In this document: piece after piece, positions 33,853-41,604 of the stretch
How the letters are laid out: each line of letters opens with the position of its first letter
Position numbering within the stretch: the first letter of the stretch is position 1
Assembly: GCF_012927205.1 (NCBI RefSeq)
Contig: NZ_JABBGC010000001.1
Coordinates: 434,001 to 498,000 of the forward strand
DNA length: 64,000 bases
Direction of reading: 5' to 3'
Origin: Chitinophaga fulva
GTDB lineage: Bacteria; Bacteroidota; Bacteroidia; Chitinophagales; Chitinophagaceae
Notes under the pieces: model-generated
What the model saw: only the letters and a program-made list of their open reading frames with translations
Database searches by the model: none
What the model was told of the DNA's origin: nothing
Made by a program: the position numbers and the translations under genes

Positions 33853-35451
33853 ATGCAGCAAACAGATTTTCTTGTCATCGGTTCGGGGATAGCAGGCTTG
33901 ACCTATGCTCTCAAAGTATCTCAGCAATGCCCTGATAAAACGATTACCATTATCACTAAAAGCCGTGAAGATGAGACCAATACCAAGTACGCGCAGGGCG
34001 GTGTGGCCGTGGTCAATGATTTGGAAAATGACAGCTTTGAAAAACATATAGAGGATACCCTGATCGCAGGCGACGGGCTTTGCAACGAGCGTATCGTGGA
34101 AATCGTTGTCACGGAAGGTCCGGAAAGAGTAAATGAAATCATCGAATGGGGGGCTAACTTCGACAAAAACCCTGATGGTGATTTTTCTCTCGGCCGCGAA
34201 GGCGGGCACTCCGTTTTCAGAGTGATCCATCATAAAGATATTACCGGTAAAGAGATTGAACGCGCGTTACTGGAAGCCATCCACCGCCGTCCCAACATCA
34301 AACTTGTCACCCACTGCTTTGTGGTAGACCTGATCACCCAGCATCACCTGGGTTACCTGGTCACCAAATCCACACCGGACATTGAATGTTTCGGGGTATA
34401 TGTGCTCAATCTTAACAGCAACAAAATAGAAACGATACTGGCGAAAGTAACCCTGCTGGCCACCGGAGGCAACGGGCAGGTGTACCGCAGTACCACCAAT
34501 CCCACCATCGCTACGGGCGACGGTGTAGCGATGGTGTACCGCGCCAAAGGCCGTATCGAGAATATGGAATTTATTCAATTCCACCCTACAGCCCTCTATC
34601 AGTCCGGCGTCAATCCTTCTTTCCTGATCACGGAAGCGGTACGGGGTGATGGTGGTATACTCCGCAATATCCATGGCGAAGATTTCATGCACAAGTACGA
34701 TCCACGCCTGTCACTCGCTCCACGTGATATCGTGGCCCGCGCCATTGACAGTGAAATGAAGATCACCGGTACCGAGCATGTGTATCTCGACTGCCGTCAT
34801 ATGGACATCGAAAAATTCATTCACCATTTCCCTAATATTTACGAGACCTGTAAGGCCATTGGCATCGATGTACAAAAACAGATGATCCCGGTAGAGCCGG
34901 CAGCACACTATAGCTGCGGTGGCATCAAAACCAACGAGTGGGGCCAAACCTCCATCCGTAATCTGTATGCCTGTGGTGAATGTGCCAGCACCGGCCTGCA
35001 TGGCGCCAACCGCCTCGCTTCCAACTCCCTGCTGGAAGCTATGGTGTTTGCCCATCGTTGCTTCATGGACGCTACCAGCAAAATAGATACCCTGGAATAC
35101 AGGGAAAGTGTGCCGGACTGGGATGCACGCGGCACCACAGCCCCACGGGAAATGATCCTTATTACCCAGAGCCTCAAAGAACTGAAACAGATCATGAGCG
35201 ACTATGTGGGTATCGTACGTACCAACGAACGTTTGGCCCGTGCGCTACGCCGGCTGGATATGCTGCACGAAGAAACAGAGGCCCTCTACGAGAAAACAGA
35301 AGTGTCTCCTCAATTGTGTGAGCTACGTAACCTGATCACGGCCGCATACCTGATCGTAAAAGGTGCATCCTTCCGCAAAGAAAGCAGAGGCCTGCATTAC
35401 AACACGGATTATCCATACAAATGTGAACTGGTACAAAATATTGTCTTGTAA
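33853..35451 (+). CDS. nadB: L-aspartate oxidase
   Basis: 532 residues, the normal NadB length. The FAD-binding 'VIGSGIAGLTYALKV' opens the chain, followed by 'NTKYAQGGVAVV', 'LLATGGNGQVYR', 'EFIQFHPTALY' and the substrate-site 'PAAHYSCGGIKTN' and 'GLHGANRLASNSLLEA'. The C-terminal helical domain ends with 'ESRGLHYNTDYP'. It oxidises L-aspartate to iminoaspartate, the first step of de novo NAD synthesis. nadA and nadC are not in the window. The start ATG at 33853 fits the family start exactly. Confidence 0.97.
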   Translation: MQQTDFLVIGSGIAGLTYALKVSQQCPDKTITIITKSREDETNTKYAQGGVAVVNDLENDSFEKHIEDTLIAGDGLCNERIVEIVVTEGPERVNEIIEWGANFDKNPDGDFSLGREGGHSVFRVIHHKDITGKEIERALLEAIHRRPNIKLVTHCFVVDLITQHHLGYLVTKSTPDIECFGVYVLNLNSNKIETILAKVTLLATGGNGQVYRSTTNPTIATGDGVAMVYRAKGRIENMEFIQFHPTALYQSGVNPSFLITEAVRGDGGILRNIHGEDFMHKYDPRLSLAPRDIVARAIDSEMKITGTEHVYLDCRHMDIEKFIHHFPNIYETCKAIGIDVQKQMIPVEPAAHYSCGGIKTNEWGQTSIRNLYACGECASTGLHGANRLASNSLLEAMVFAHRCFMDATSKIDTLEYRESVPDWDARGTTAPREMILITQSLKELKQIMSDYVGIVRTNERLARALRRLDMLHEETEALYEKTEVSPQLCELRNLITAAYLIVKGASFRKESRGLHYNTDYPYKCELVQNIVL

Positions 35452-35471
35452 GCCAACCCACTGGTTTTCAT

Positions 35472-35479
35472 TACCTTTG
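35472..35479 (+). promoter_or_regulatory. Perfect TAnnTTTG -7 box before the acyltransferase gene
   Basis: TACCTTTG lies 32 bases before the ATG, matching the Bacteroidota housekeeping -7 consensus. A -33 TTTG box at the proper distance is not clear (CTTG at 35445, 23 bases away). Confidence 0.45.
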
Positions 35480-35510
35480 CGGAGTATTCAAGTTTAGATT
35501 AGAGAGGAAT

Positions 35511-36398
35511 ATGTACTATTTGCTACTTGTTTTTTGTTACGGTATTTCCTTCTTGCCTTTCCCGGTACTCTACTTCATCAGTGATGTCCTGTATGCACTG
35601 GTGTATTACGTATTTGGTTACCGGAAGCAGGTGGTGCTGGCCAATATGAAACAGGCCTTTCCGGACAAGTCACCGGAAGAAATCAAACTGCTGGCTAAAA
35701 AATACTACCGCAACCTTACTGATATGATGGTGGAAACCATCAAACTACTCACCATAAGCAAAGAGCAGCTGCAAAAGCGCTTTATCTGCGACCTCACAGT
35801 ACTTCATGAGTTGTACGCTAAAGGCAAAAGCTGCCAGCTGCACCTGGGCCATAATTTCAACTGGGAATGGGCCAACCTCTTCTGCATGCAGGACGTGTCT
35901 TTCCCCTTCCTGGTGGTGTATATGCCGCTCAGCAGTAAACCGGCCGACCGCATGTTCCGCCACTTCCGGGAGAAATTCGGCTCTATCCTTATTCCCGCCA
36001 ATGATATGGCCAACAGCATGAAGCCCTGGCTCGACAAGCAGTACCTGATTGCGCTGGTGGCTGATCAGAATCCCGGTAACCCGAAGAGCTGCCTTTGGTA
36101 TCCATTTCTGAATAAGATGACGCCTTTCTACAAAGGCCCTGAAATGGCCGCCCGCAGAAACGATATCCCGGTAGTGTTTGTAGACATCCGCAAAACCAAG
36201 CGCGGTTATTATCACGCTACCCTGAAGCTGATGTTTGAAGAGCCGCAACAGGAGCCGGTAGGAAAAATCACCGAAACCTTTGTGCGGTTCCTGGAGAAAA
36301 ATATTCATGAACAACCTGAAGTATGGGTATGGAGCCACAGAAGATGGAAACACCAATATCCTGGTACACCGGAAACGAAACAAAACGAAAAGGCCTGA
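35511..36398 (+). CDS. LpxL/HtrB-family lipid acyltransferase
   Basis: 295 residues. An N-terminal membrane helix is followed by 'YVFGYRKQVVLANMKQAFPDKS', typical of the family. The catalytic HX4(D/E) motif is present as 'HNFNWE', and 'ALVADQNPGNPKSC' plus 'GPEMAARRNDIPVVFVDI' are the later conserved blocks. It should transfer a secondary acyl chain onto lipid A precursors or a related glycolipid at the inner membrane. Start ATG 35511 is preceded by GAGAGGA, a better ribosome-binding site than most genes here. The stop codon is inside the following terminator stem. Confidence 0.9.
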   Translation: MYYLLLVFCYGISFLPFPVLYFISDVLYALVYYVFGYRKQVVLANMKQAFPDKSPEEIKLLAKKYYRNLTDMMVETIKLLTISKEQLQKRFICDLTVLHELYAKGKSCQLHLGHNFNWEWANLFCMQDVSFPFLVVYMPLSSKPADRMFRHFREKFGSILIPANDMANSMKPWLDKQYLIALVADQNPGNPKSCLWYPFLNKMTPFYKGPEMAARRNDIPVVFVDIRKTKRGYYHATLKLMFEEPQQEPVGKITETFVRFLEKNIHEQPEVWVWSHRRWKHQYPGTPETKQNEKA

Positions 36399-36422
36399 GC
36401 AGTTGCTCAGGCCTTTTCGTTT
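36383..36422. terminator. Strong bidirectional terminator
   Basis: An 18-bp perfect stem (36383-36400 with 36405-36422, core AAGGCCTGAGC) with loop AGTT and flanking A/T runs. It serves both the acyltransferase gene and the convergent LysM gene, and it includes the acyltransferase stop codon. Confidence 0.9.
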
Positions 36423-36441
36423 ATACATTCACCGGCTGTTA

Positions 36442-36816
36442 TCATCCGGGTATTTTCAGTTTCTGTCCGGGATAGATCAGGTTGGGATCTTTGATCTGAT
36501 CTTTATTAGCCTCGAAGATATCTTTCCAGGAAACACCGGGATAGTTCTTCGCAATCTTACTCAGACTGTCGCCGGATTTTACTTCATAGACCTGCTCACC
36601 GCCGCCGCCATCAGCAACAGCGATATTCATCACTACATCAGCAGAACGCATTTCGGGGTCCAGTTTTTCGTAGGTGCTCCACAGTTGGTCTTTCACCTCT
36701 GCAGTAGCCTCTCCGTCGATGTACAGTACATTGTCCTGTTCCCTTACCTGTAAATTGGTAACGCCGGCGCTGTTAGCCTGGCTGATCAGTTCCTGGTATT
36801 TATCCTGTAAGCTCAT
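36442..36816 (-). CDS. BON-like plus LysM protein, Kbp/YgaU-like
   Basis: 124 residues without a signal peptide. Residues about 5-65 resemble a small BON-like domain ('[20 protein letters not shown]'), and residues 75-123 are a clear LysM ('[16 protein letters not shown]', '[14 protein letters not shown]'-type end). The combination and size match the E. coli potassium-binding protein Kbp (YgaU), which is cytoplasmic and senses K+. Potassium binding here is inferred from architecture only. It is 20 bases downstream of a BON lipoprotein gene on the same strand, so the two form an operon. Confidence 0.85.
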   Translation of the reverse strand: MSLQDKYQELISQANSAGVTNLQVREQDNVLYIDGEATAEVKDQLWSTYEKLDPEMRSADVVMNIAVADGGGGEQVYEVKSGDSLSKIAKNYPGVSWKDIFEANKDQIKDPNLIYPGQKLKIPG

Positions 36817-36836
36817 GACAGTAATTTTTTAAAGGG

Positions 36837-37322
36837 TTATTTCAATTTAAGATTGTTGTTGACTTTTTTGGGCTTAGATTCCTGGGCTGTCTGAATGATT
36901 TTACGCAGATCGCTTTTTTTAGCTTCGCCGTTCAGGGTTACTTCACCATTGGCCACGGTAACGGTTACTGTAGAAAATCCGCCTGCAGCATAGGCAGAAT
37001 CAAGGGTTTTCTTCAGCACATCGTCGGGGTTGATGGTAACCGGAGCTGGGGCTGGTTCCGGCGCCTTCACGGTGATGTTATTGGAGACAGATTTTACACC
37101 GGAAACACCTTTTAAGGCTTCTTCCGCTGCTGCTTTGGCGGCATCGTCAGTTACTTCGCCATTCAGCGTTACTACACCGCCTTTCACTTCTGCAGTGATG
37201 CCGGGAATAGTACTCAGTTTTTCATTAACGGCCTTCTGGATTTTGCTGTCCGAAGGCTTACAGGCGAAGAAGAAAACGCCCATCACCATCAAAAGGGCGA
37301 GTGCTAAGGATTTTCTATTCAT
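36837..37322 (-). CDS. Lipoprotein with two BON domains
   Basis: 161 residues. The signal sequence ends in 'VFFFAC', a lipobox with Cys21, so it is lipid-anchored to the envelope. Two BON domains follow: 'ITAEVKGGVVTLNGEVTDDAAKAAA' region and 'STVTVTVANGEVTLNGEAKKSD' region, separated by a short 'APEPAPAPV' linker. BON proteins such as OsmY and DolP bind phospholipids and protect the envelope under stress. It is the first gene of the pair with the LysM protein at 36442. Composition is Lys/Ala/Val-rich. Confidence 0.88.
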   Translation of the reverse strand: MNRKSLALALLMVMGVFFFACKPSDSKIQKAVNEKLSTIPGITAEVKGGVVTLNGEVTDDAAKAAAEEALKGVSGVKSVSNNITVKAPEPAPAPVTINPDDVLKKTLDSAYAAGGFSTVTVTVANGEVTLNGEAKKSDLRKIIQTAQESKPKKVNNNLKLK

Positions 37323-37511
37323 GGTTAGAAAGTTTTAGTCCCAGAAGATAACAAATAACGTGCTAATAGAAAATTTTTTCCTGTTTAACTAATTGTTAAT
37401 CAATTAAAAATTGATATAAAATAAAAGGCAAACCTGAAAGAAAGCTACTGTAATAAAGGATTTCGGGGAAATAGAGCAGCAGTAGTATACATTTATTTAT
37501 TTACTCATATA

Positions 37512-37551
37512 AAAAACAAACAGGCCGCAAAGGAATCCCTTGCGGCCTGTT
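37512..37551 (-). terminator. Terminator after the MBL/rhodanese gene
   Basis: AACAGGCCGCAA (37519-37530) pairs perfectly with TTGCGGCCTGTT (37540-37551); on the minus strand a TTTGTTTTTT run follows. It is 24 bases past the stop codon. Confidence 0.85.
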
Positions 37552-37574
37552 GATATCCTATAATTGGAAAATGT

Positions 37575-38978
37575 TTAGTTGAGTACATTCTTCTCCAGCA
37601 CTACTTCCAGTCCTTTTTCATCTTTCATTTTGGCGAAACCACCATCTACATTACGCAGATTGTGGATACCCTCTCTCTTCATGATAGAGCAGGCAATAAT
37701 GCTACGGTAACCACCCTGGCAGTGAACATACAGGTTCAGGTGTTCTTCCAGGCTGGCGAGGTTGGCAGGGTCCATCATATCGCCCAGCGGCAGACTGAGA
37801 GCATCTTTAATATGTCCGTTGGCGTATTCTCCCGGCTTACGCACATCCACAATCACGAGGTTTTCGTCATGCGGAACATCCATCGCCAGCTCATCCGCTT
37901 CTACAGTGATGATCAGATCTCTTTCCTCACCGGCTGCTTCCCACGCAGGGAAACCACCTTCGAGGTAACCAGCTACATTTTCAAAACCTACACGCGCCAT
38001 TCTTACCACTGTTTCTTCCTCTTTGCCCGGTGTAGTAACCAGAATAATCTCCTGATCGAAAGGCAACAAGCTGCCGGCCCATTCTGCGAAACGGCCTTCC
38101 AGGCCGATGCTGATGGAGTCGGGTACAAAACCATCGCCAAATTCCGTAGCCGGACGGGTATCGAGGATCAGGGCGCCTGCTTCGCTTCTTTCTTTAAAAG
38201 CAGCTACAGAAAGTGGTTGCAGCGCTTTATTCATCACAGCTTGCAGTGCATCGTATCCTTCTTTATTGATTTTTGCGTTGATCGGGAAATAAGAAGGCGG
38301 TGTAGATAAGCCACTGGTCACTTCCTGGATGAACTGAGCTTTGTCAGTTGCCAGCAGTGCATAGTTGGTGCTTTTCTCTTCTCCGATGGTGCTGTAAGTA
38401 TTGGGACCAAGGTTCTTACCACAGGCTGATCCGGGACCATGCGCCGGATATACGGTCACGTTATCAGGCAGCGTTTTAATCCTGTTGTTCAGTGATTCAA
38501 ACAGATGGCCCGCCAGCTCTTCCTTGGTAAGGTTACCACTGAACAGGTCCGGACGGCCCACATCACCCACAAACAAGGTATCGCCGGTGAAAACGGCGTG
38601 CGGTGCTTTATTAGCGTCCAGCAGCAGGTAACAGGTCGATTCCAGTGTATGGCCAGGGGTATGCAACACCTTAATGGTTACGTCACCGATGGCAAATTCT
38701 TCGTTATCTTTTGCCACGTAAGCATCGAAGCCGGTTTCAGCATCCGGGCCAAACACGATCTGTGCGCCGGTAGCTTTGGCCAGTTCCAGATGTCCCGACA
38801 CAAAGTCAGCGTGGAAATGTGTTTCAAAAATGTATTTGATGGTAGCGTTACGTTCCCTGGCAAGGTCCAGGTATACATCGATATCCCTCAGCGGGTCTAT
38901 CACCACGGCCACTCCTCCTGATTCAATGAAGTATGCCGCTTCTGACAGGCAATTGGTGTATAATTGTTTTACGTACAT
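37575..38978 (-). CDS. MBL-fold persulfide dioxygenase-like protein with two rhodanese domains
   Basis: 467 residues. Residues 1-240 are a metallo-beta-lactamase fold with the metal motif 'THFHADFVSGH', 'HTPGHT' and 'FTGDTLFVGDVGRPDL', as in ETHE1-type persulfide dioxygenases. Two rhodanese domains follow. The first (about 265-350) has 'ILVTTPGKEEE' where the catalytic Cys loop should be and is therefore probably inactive. The second (about 370-465) has the intact loop 'HCQGGYRS'. It likely oxidises glutathione or another thiol persulfide to sulfite and handles sulfane sulfur in the cytoplasm. An ArsR-type regulator gene lies 157 bases upstream, with a terminator between. Confidence 0.9.
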   Translation of the reverse strand: MYVKQLYTNCLSEAAYFIESGGVAVVIDPLRDIDVYLDLARERNATIKYIFETHFHADFVSGHLELAKATGAQIVFGPDAETGFDAYVAKDNEEFAIGDVTIKVLHTPGHTLESTCYLLLDANKAPHAVFTGDTLFVGDVGRPDLFSGNLTKEELAGHLFESLNNRIKTLPDNVTVYPAHGPGSACGKNLGPNTYSTIGEEKSTNYALLATDKAQFIQEVTSGLSTPPSYFPINAKINKEGYDALQAVMNKALQPLSVAAFKERSEAGALILDTRPATEFGDGFVPDSISIGLEGRFAEWAGSLLPFDQEIILVTTPGKEEETVVRMARVGFENVAGYLEGGFPAWEAAGEERDLIITVEADELAMDVPHDENLVIVDVRKPGEYANGHIKDALSLPLGDMMDPANLASLEEHLNLYVHCQGGYRSIIACSIMKREGIHNLRNVDGGFAKMKDEKGLEVVLEKNVLN

Positions 38979-39070
38979 GGATTGGCTTTTTGATTTGTCG
39001 GTTTTTGTAATCCTACAAATTTACAAATAAATCACCCCTCTCACGTATGGATAAAATCTATACTGAAATA

Positions 39071-39096
39071 AAAAAGTAGCCTTCCGGCTACTTTTC
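39071..39096. terminator. Terminator between the ArsR and MBL genes
   Basis: AAAAGTAGCC (39072-39081) and GGCTACTTTT (39086-39095) form a perfect 10-bp stem with a TTCC loop and A/T runs on both sides. It ends the regulator transcript and makes read-through into the MBL gene less likely. Confidence 0.85.
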
Positions 39097-39135
39097 TAAT
39101 AATTCAATTCCGTATTTAAAAATGGCTAATATGCA

Positions 39136-39495
39136 TTAACCAACCAGTTCTTCCACAAATTTTGCCACCTCAGCAATACGCTGCTTGTTGATGGTGTAGT
39201 GGATAAACTTACCATCTCGTTCTGTAATTACAATACCAGCCCGCCTTAATATGGCCAGATGCTGCGATGCTACCGATTGTTCCAAACGCAATTTTACATA
39301 TATCTCTGTCACAGTCATTTTCTTATGGTCCTCCAACAGCTTTATCATCTGCTGGCGCAACTTATGGTTGATAGCACGCAAAACCATAGCGGCCTTTTTA
39401 ACGGCAATGTAATCCAATTTGATCTGGTCTTTTTCATTGTTACCTCTAGAAATAATAAGAGTATTAGAAGAGGTAGTTAATAATGTTTTTTCCAT
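39136..39495 (-). CDS. ArsR-family transcriptional regulator without cysteines
   Basis: 119 residues from ATG 39495; the longer frame begins at a TTG. The winged helix-turn-helix is clear: 'INHKLRQQMIKLLEDHKKMTV', recognition helix 'EQSVASQHLAILRRAGIV' and the wing 'ERDGKFIHYTIN'. ArsR regulators next to persulfide dioxygenases (BigR/SqrR type) sense persulfides through two cysteines, but this protein contains no cysteine at all and no obvious metal site. It may instead respond to another ligand or act as a simple repressor. Its target is unproven; the MBL gene downstream is the nearest candidate. Confidence 0.87.
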   Translation of the reverse strand: MEKTLLTTSSNTLIISRGNNEKDQIKLDYIAVKKAAMVLRAINHKLRQQMIKLLEDHKKMTVTEIYVKLRLEQSVASQHLAILRRAGIVITERDGKFIHYTINKQRIAEVAKFVEELVG

Positions 39496-39709
39496 CGCAT
39501 AATAGTTTTTAAAAAATGATGAAATGAAAGGGATCAACGGACAGTAATCGCAAAATAGTTAGACAACAAATGCGGTTATCGATTTATACAAAAATATAAT
39601 ATCTGTCACAATAAAAAAAATTTCTATACCTTATTTTATCATATATAACCCGGCGATATGTGCAAATTAGATGTAATTTGACAATACCGTGACAAATAAA
39701 ACGAACGTG

Positions 39710-40387
39710 TTAGGGTTTCTGGGGGAAATAGAAGCCTTTCAGATAAAAAGGGCTGAAATAAGCGAGGTCAACAAAGGATTTTTGAAGGAATAATTGTTCT
39801 GCCAGCGGCGCCATATGCGCGGCACTCATCTCATGGGAAACAAAAACGGCATTATCGATGGAAGGCAGCATGGCAGCCCATTTGGGGCTACCATTGCCGA
39901 AAAAATATATCTTTTGCTGCGACAGCCAGGCATCCAATGATCCCGGCTCCAGTATTAAAGCCTGTGGCTCCATGACTGGTTGCAATGAGGCATCATAAAT
40001 AGCGGTGAACACTTCCTGCCGACGCGCGTCCAGCATAGGGCAATACCAGGCATGATCATCCTGCACGGCATCTTTGGCGCCCTGCGCCATCATCTGCAAC
40101 GTGGAAACGGCCAGCAACGGCTTGTTCCAGGCATAACACAGGCCTTTGGCAGTGGCCACGCCTACACGTAAACCCGTGTACGACCCCGGCCCCGCACTCA
40201 CCGCCACGGCATCCAGATCAGCTGCGGTAACACCTTGCTCACGCAATACCTGCTGCACATACAACACCATCGCAGCGGCATGGTCCTGCTGCTGCTCGTT
40301 GACAAGCGTCTGTAATGCCTTACCATCACGTGCCAGGCTCACCGAACCGGTGGTAGTGGCTGTATCTATGCTCAGTATTAATGCCAT
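39710..40387 (-). CDS. tsaB: tRNA threonylcarbamoyladenosine biosynthesis protein TsaB
   Basis: 225 residues. The ASKHA-fold N-terminus 'ILSIDTATTTGSVSLARDG' and the family hallmark 'VSAGPGSYTGLRVGVATAKGL' are present, followed by 'ARRQEVFTAIYD'. TsaB is a catalytically silent paralogue of TsaD that scaffolds the TsaBDE complex making t6A37 in ANN-decoding tRNAs. It starts two bases after the end of the 3HCDH-like gene, so they form an operon. The 3' region to the ArsR gene carries no clear terminator. Confidence 0.95.
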   Translation of the reverse strand: MALILSIDTATTTGSVSLARDGKALQTLVNEQQQDHAAAMVLYVQQVLREQGVTAADLDAVAVSAGPGSYTGLRVGVATAKGLCYAWNKPLLAVSTLQMMAQGAKDAVQDDHAWYCPMLDARRQEVFTAIYDASLQPVMEPQALILEPGSLDAWLSQQKIYFFGNGSPKWAAMLPSIDNAVFVSHEMSAAHMAPLAEQLFLQKSFVDLAYFSPFYLKGFYFPQKP

Positions 40388-40389
40388 TG

Positions 40390-41052
40390 TTATATTGCCT
40401 CGTATTCTGTTTGTAATAATGCAGCTACCTCGTAACGGTCATCACCGGTAGCATCGTGTACGGCTTTCAGTACCTCATACACATGTTTCACGCCTATACG
40501 CTCGCACCACTCAAAAGGCCCAAACGGATAATTGGTGCCTAATTTCATGGAAGTATCAATATCTGCGCGGGAGGCTGTACCTTCCTGGGCTGTCAGATAC
40601 GCTTCGTTGATGATCATACATACCACCCTCGGCGTCACCATCCCCGTAGCATCCGCTACCAGCGTGTATTGCCAGTTGAGCTGATACATGATGTCCGCCA
40701 GCACTTCCTGCTGCCCATCGTCCACCAGCGTCACTTCCAGCAACGGCAGACTGATAAAACCCGGCAGGAAATTACATCCCATAATATTGAATCCCTGCTC
40801 AAATGCATAATCATTCATCACCTGGGACAAGGATGTTTTTACGATCCCTGCGAGTACCGGCACACCCGGATTACGGGCGTATACCGCTGCGTGGTCCGGC
40901 CGGTCATCGAAAATAAGATCTATCACCAGGTCAAACGCTTTCACAGACAACACTTCTTCCAGACTGGTTCTCCATTGTACCTGATGCCGGGAAAGATCTC
41001 TCTGCTCTAATTCATCATACCGCTGCGCATCTGCTATTACGAGGATATTCAT
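40390..41052 (-). CDS. 3-hydroxyacyl-CoA dehydrogenase-like protein without a normal NAD motif
   Basis: 220 residues. The second half matches the C-terminal domain of 3-hydroxyacyl-CoA dehydrogenases: 'GMVTPRVVCMIINEAYLTAQEG', then 'DIDTSMKLGTNYPFGPFEW' (shown in parts). The first half resembles a shortened Rossmann domain but starts 'NILVIADAQRYDEL' and lacks the GxGxxG dinucleotide motif; full enzymes are near 280 residues. Dehydrogenase activity is therefore doubtful. The chain may be a structural or regulatory relative. It is directly upstream of tsaB, an arrangement that I believe recurs in Bacteroidota, though I cannot check this here. Confidence 0.75.
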   Translation of the reverse strand: MNILVIADAQRYDELEQRDLSRHQVQWRTSLEEVLSVKAFDLVIDLIFDDRPDHAAVYARNPGVPVLAGIVKTSLSQVMNDYAFEQGFNIMGCNFLPGFISLPLLEVTLVDDGQQEVLADIMYQLNWQYTLVADATGMVTPRVVCMIINEAYLTAQEGTASRADIDTSMKLGTNYPFGPFEWCERIGVKHVYEVLKAVHDATGDDRYEVAALLQTEYEAI

Positions 41053-41163
41053 GCGTTAAATTTCGGCAAACCTAAGAAAAAAATCCCTTTATCTTCCTGT
41101 TAAACCCACCTCCTGCCGGGCAATAGCCGATGCCGGCAACACTTATTTTTTTATTTTCGTTAT

Positions 41164-41544
41164 ATGGAAAAGCAAATTATCACTACCAATCAGGCGCCCG
41201 CTCCTATCGGGCCATACAACCAGGCTGTAAAAGCTGGTAATATCCTCTATGTGTCCGGTCAGATTCCTTTTGACCCTGCCACCGGTGAACTGGTAAAGTC
41301 AGGCATCACCGATGAAGCCCACATGGTCATGAAAAACCTGCAGGCGGTACTGAAAGAAGCCGGTCTTACTTTCGATGCCGTGGTAAAAACCACCATCTTC
41401 CTGACAGACATGAACGATTTCCCTAAAGTAAATGAAGTGTACGGCAGCTACTTCAGTGGCAACTATCCTGCACGCGAAACCGTACAGGTAGCTGGTTTGC
41501 CCAGGGGAGTGAATGTGGAAATATCAGTGATCGCGCATAGCTAA
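41164..41544 (+). CDS. ridA: RidA-family reactive intermediate deaminase
   Basis: 126 residues. 'NQAPAPIGPYNQAVKAGNILYVSGQIPFDP' (parts), 'NLQAVLKEAGLTFDAVVKTTIFL' and the C-terminal 'ARETVQVAGLPRGVNVEISVIA' contain the conserved Arg and Glu of active RidA proteins. It hydrolyses 2-aminoacrylate and other enamine/imine intermediates made by PLP enzymes, protecting them from damage. It is a cytoplasmic trimer in known cases. The gene is monocistronic, ending before a long palindromic terminator. Confidence 0.95.
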   Translation: MEKQIITTNQAPAPIGPYNQAVKAGNILYVSGQIPFDPATGELVKSGITDEAHMVMKNLQAVLKEAGLTFDAVVKTTIFLTDMNDFPKVNEVYGSYFSGNYPARETVQVAGLPRGVNVEISVIAHS

Positions 41545-41570
41545 ACGGTGATGTCCAAATGGAAATCACA

Positions 41571-41604
41571 AAAAAAAGACATGTCCGCGGACATGTCTTT
41601 TTTG
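41571..41604. terminator. Palindromic bidirectional terminator
   Basis: A 20-bp perfect palindrome centred on CCGCGG (41578-41597) is flanked by A-run 41571-41577 and T-run 41598-41603. It serves ridA and the convergent L,D-transpeptidase gene, whose stop codon follows immediately. Confidence 0.9.
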
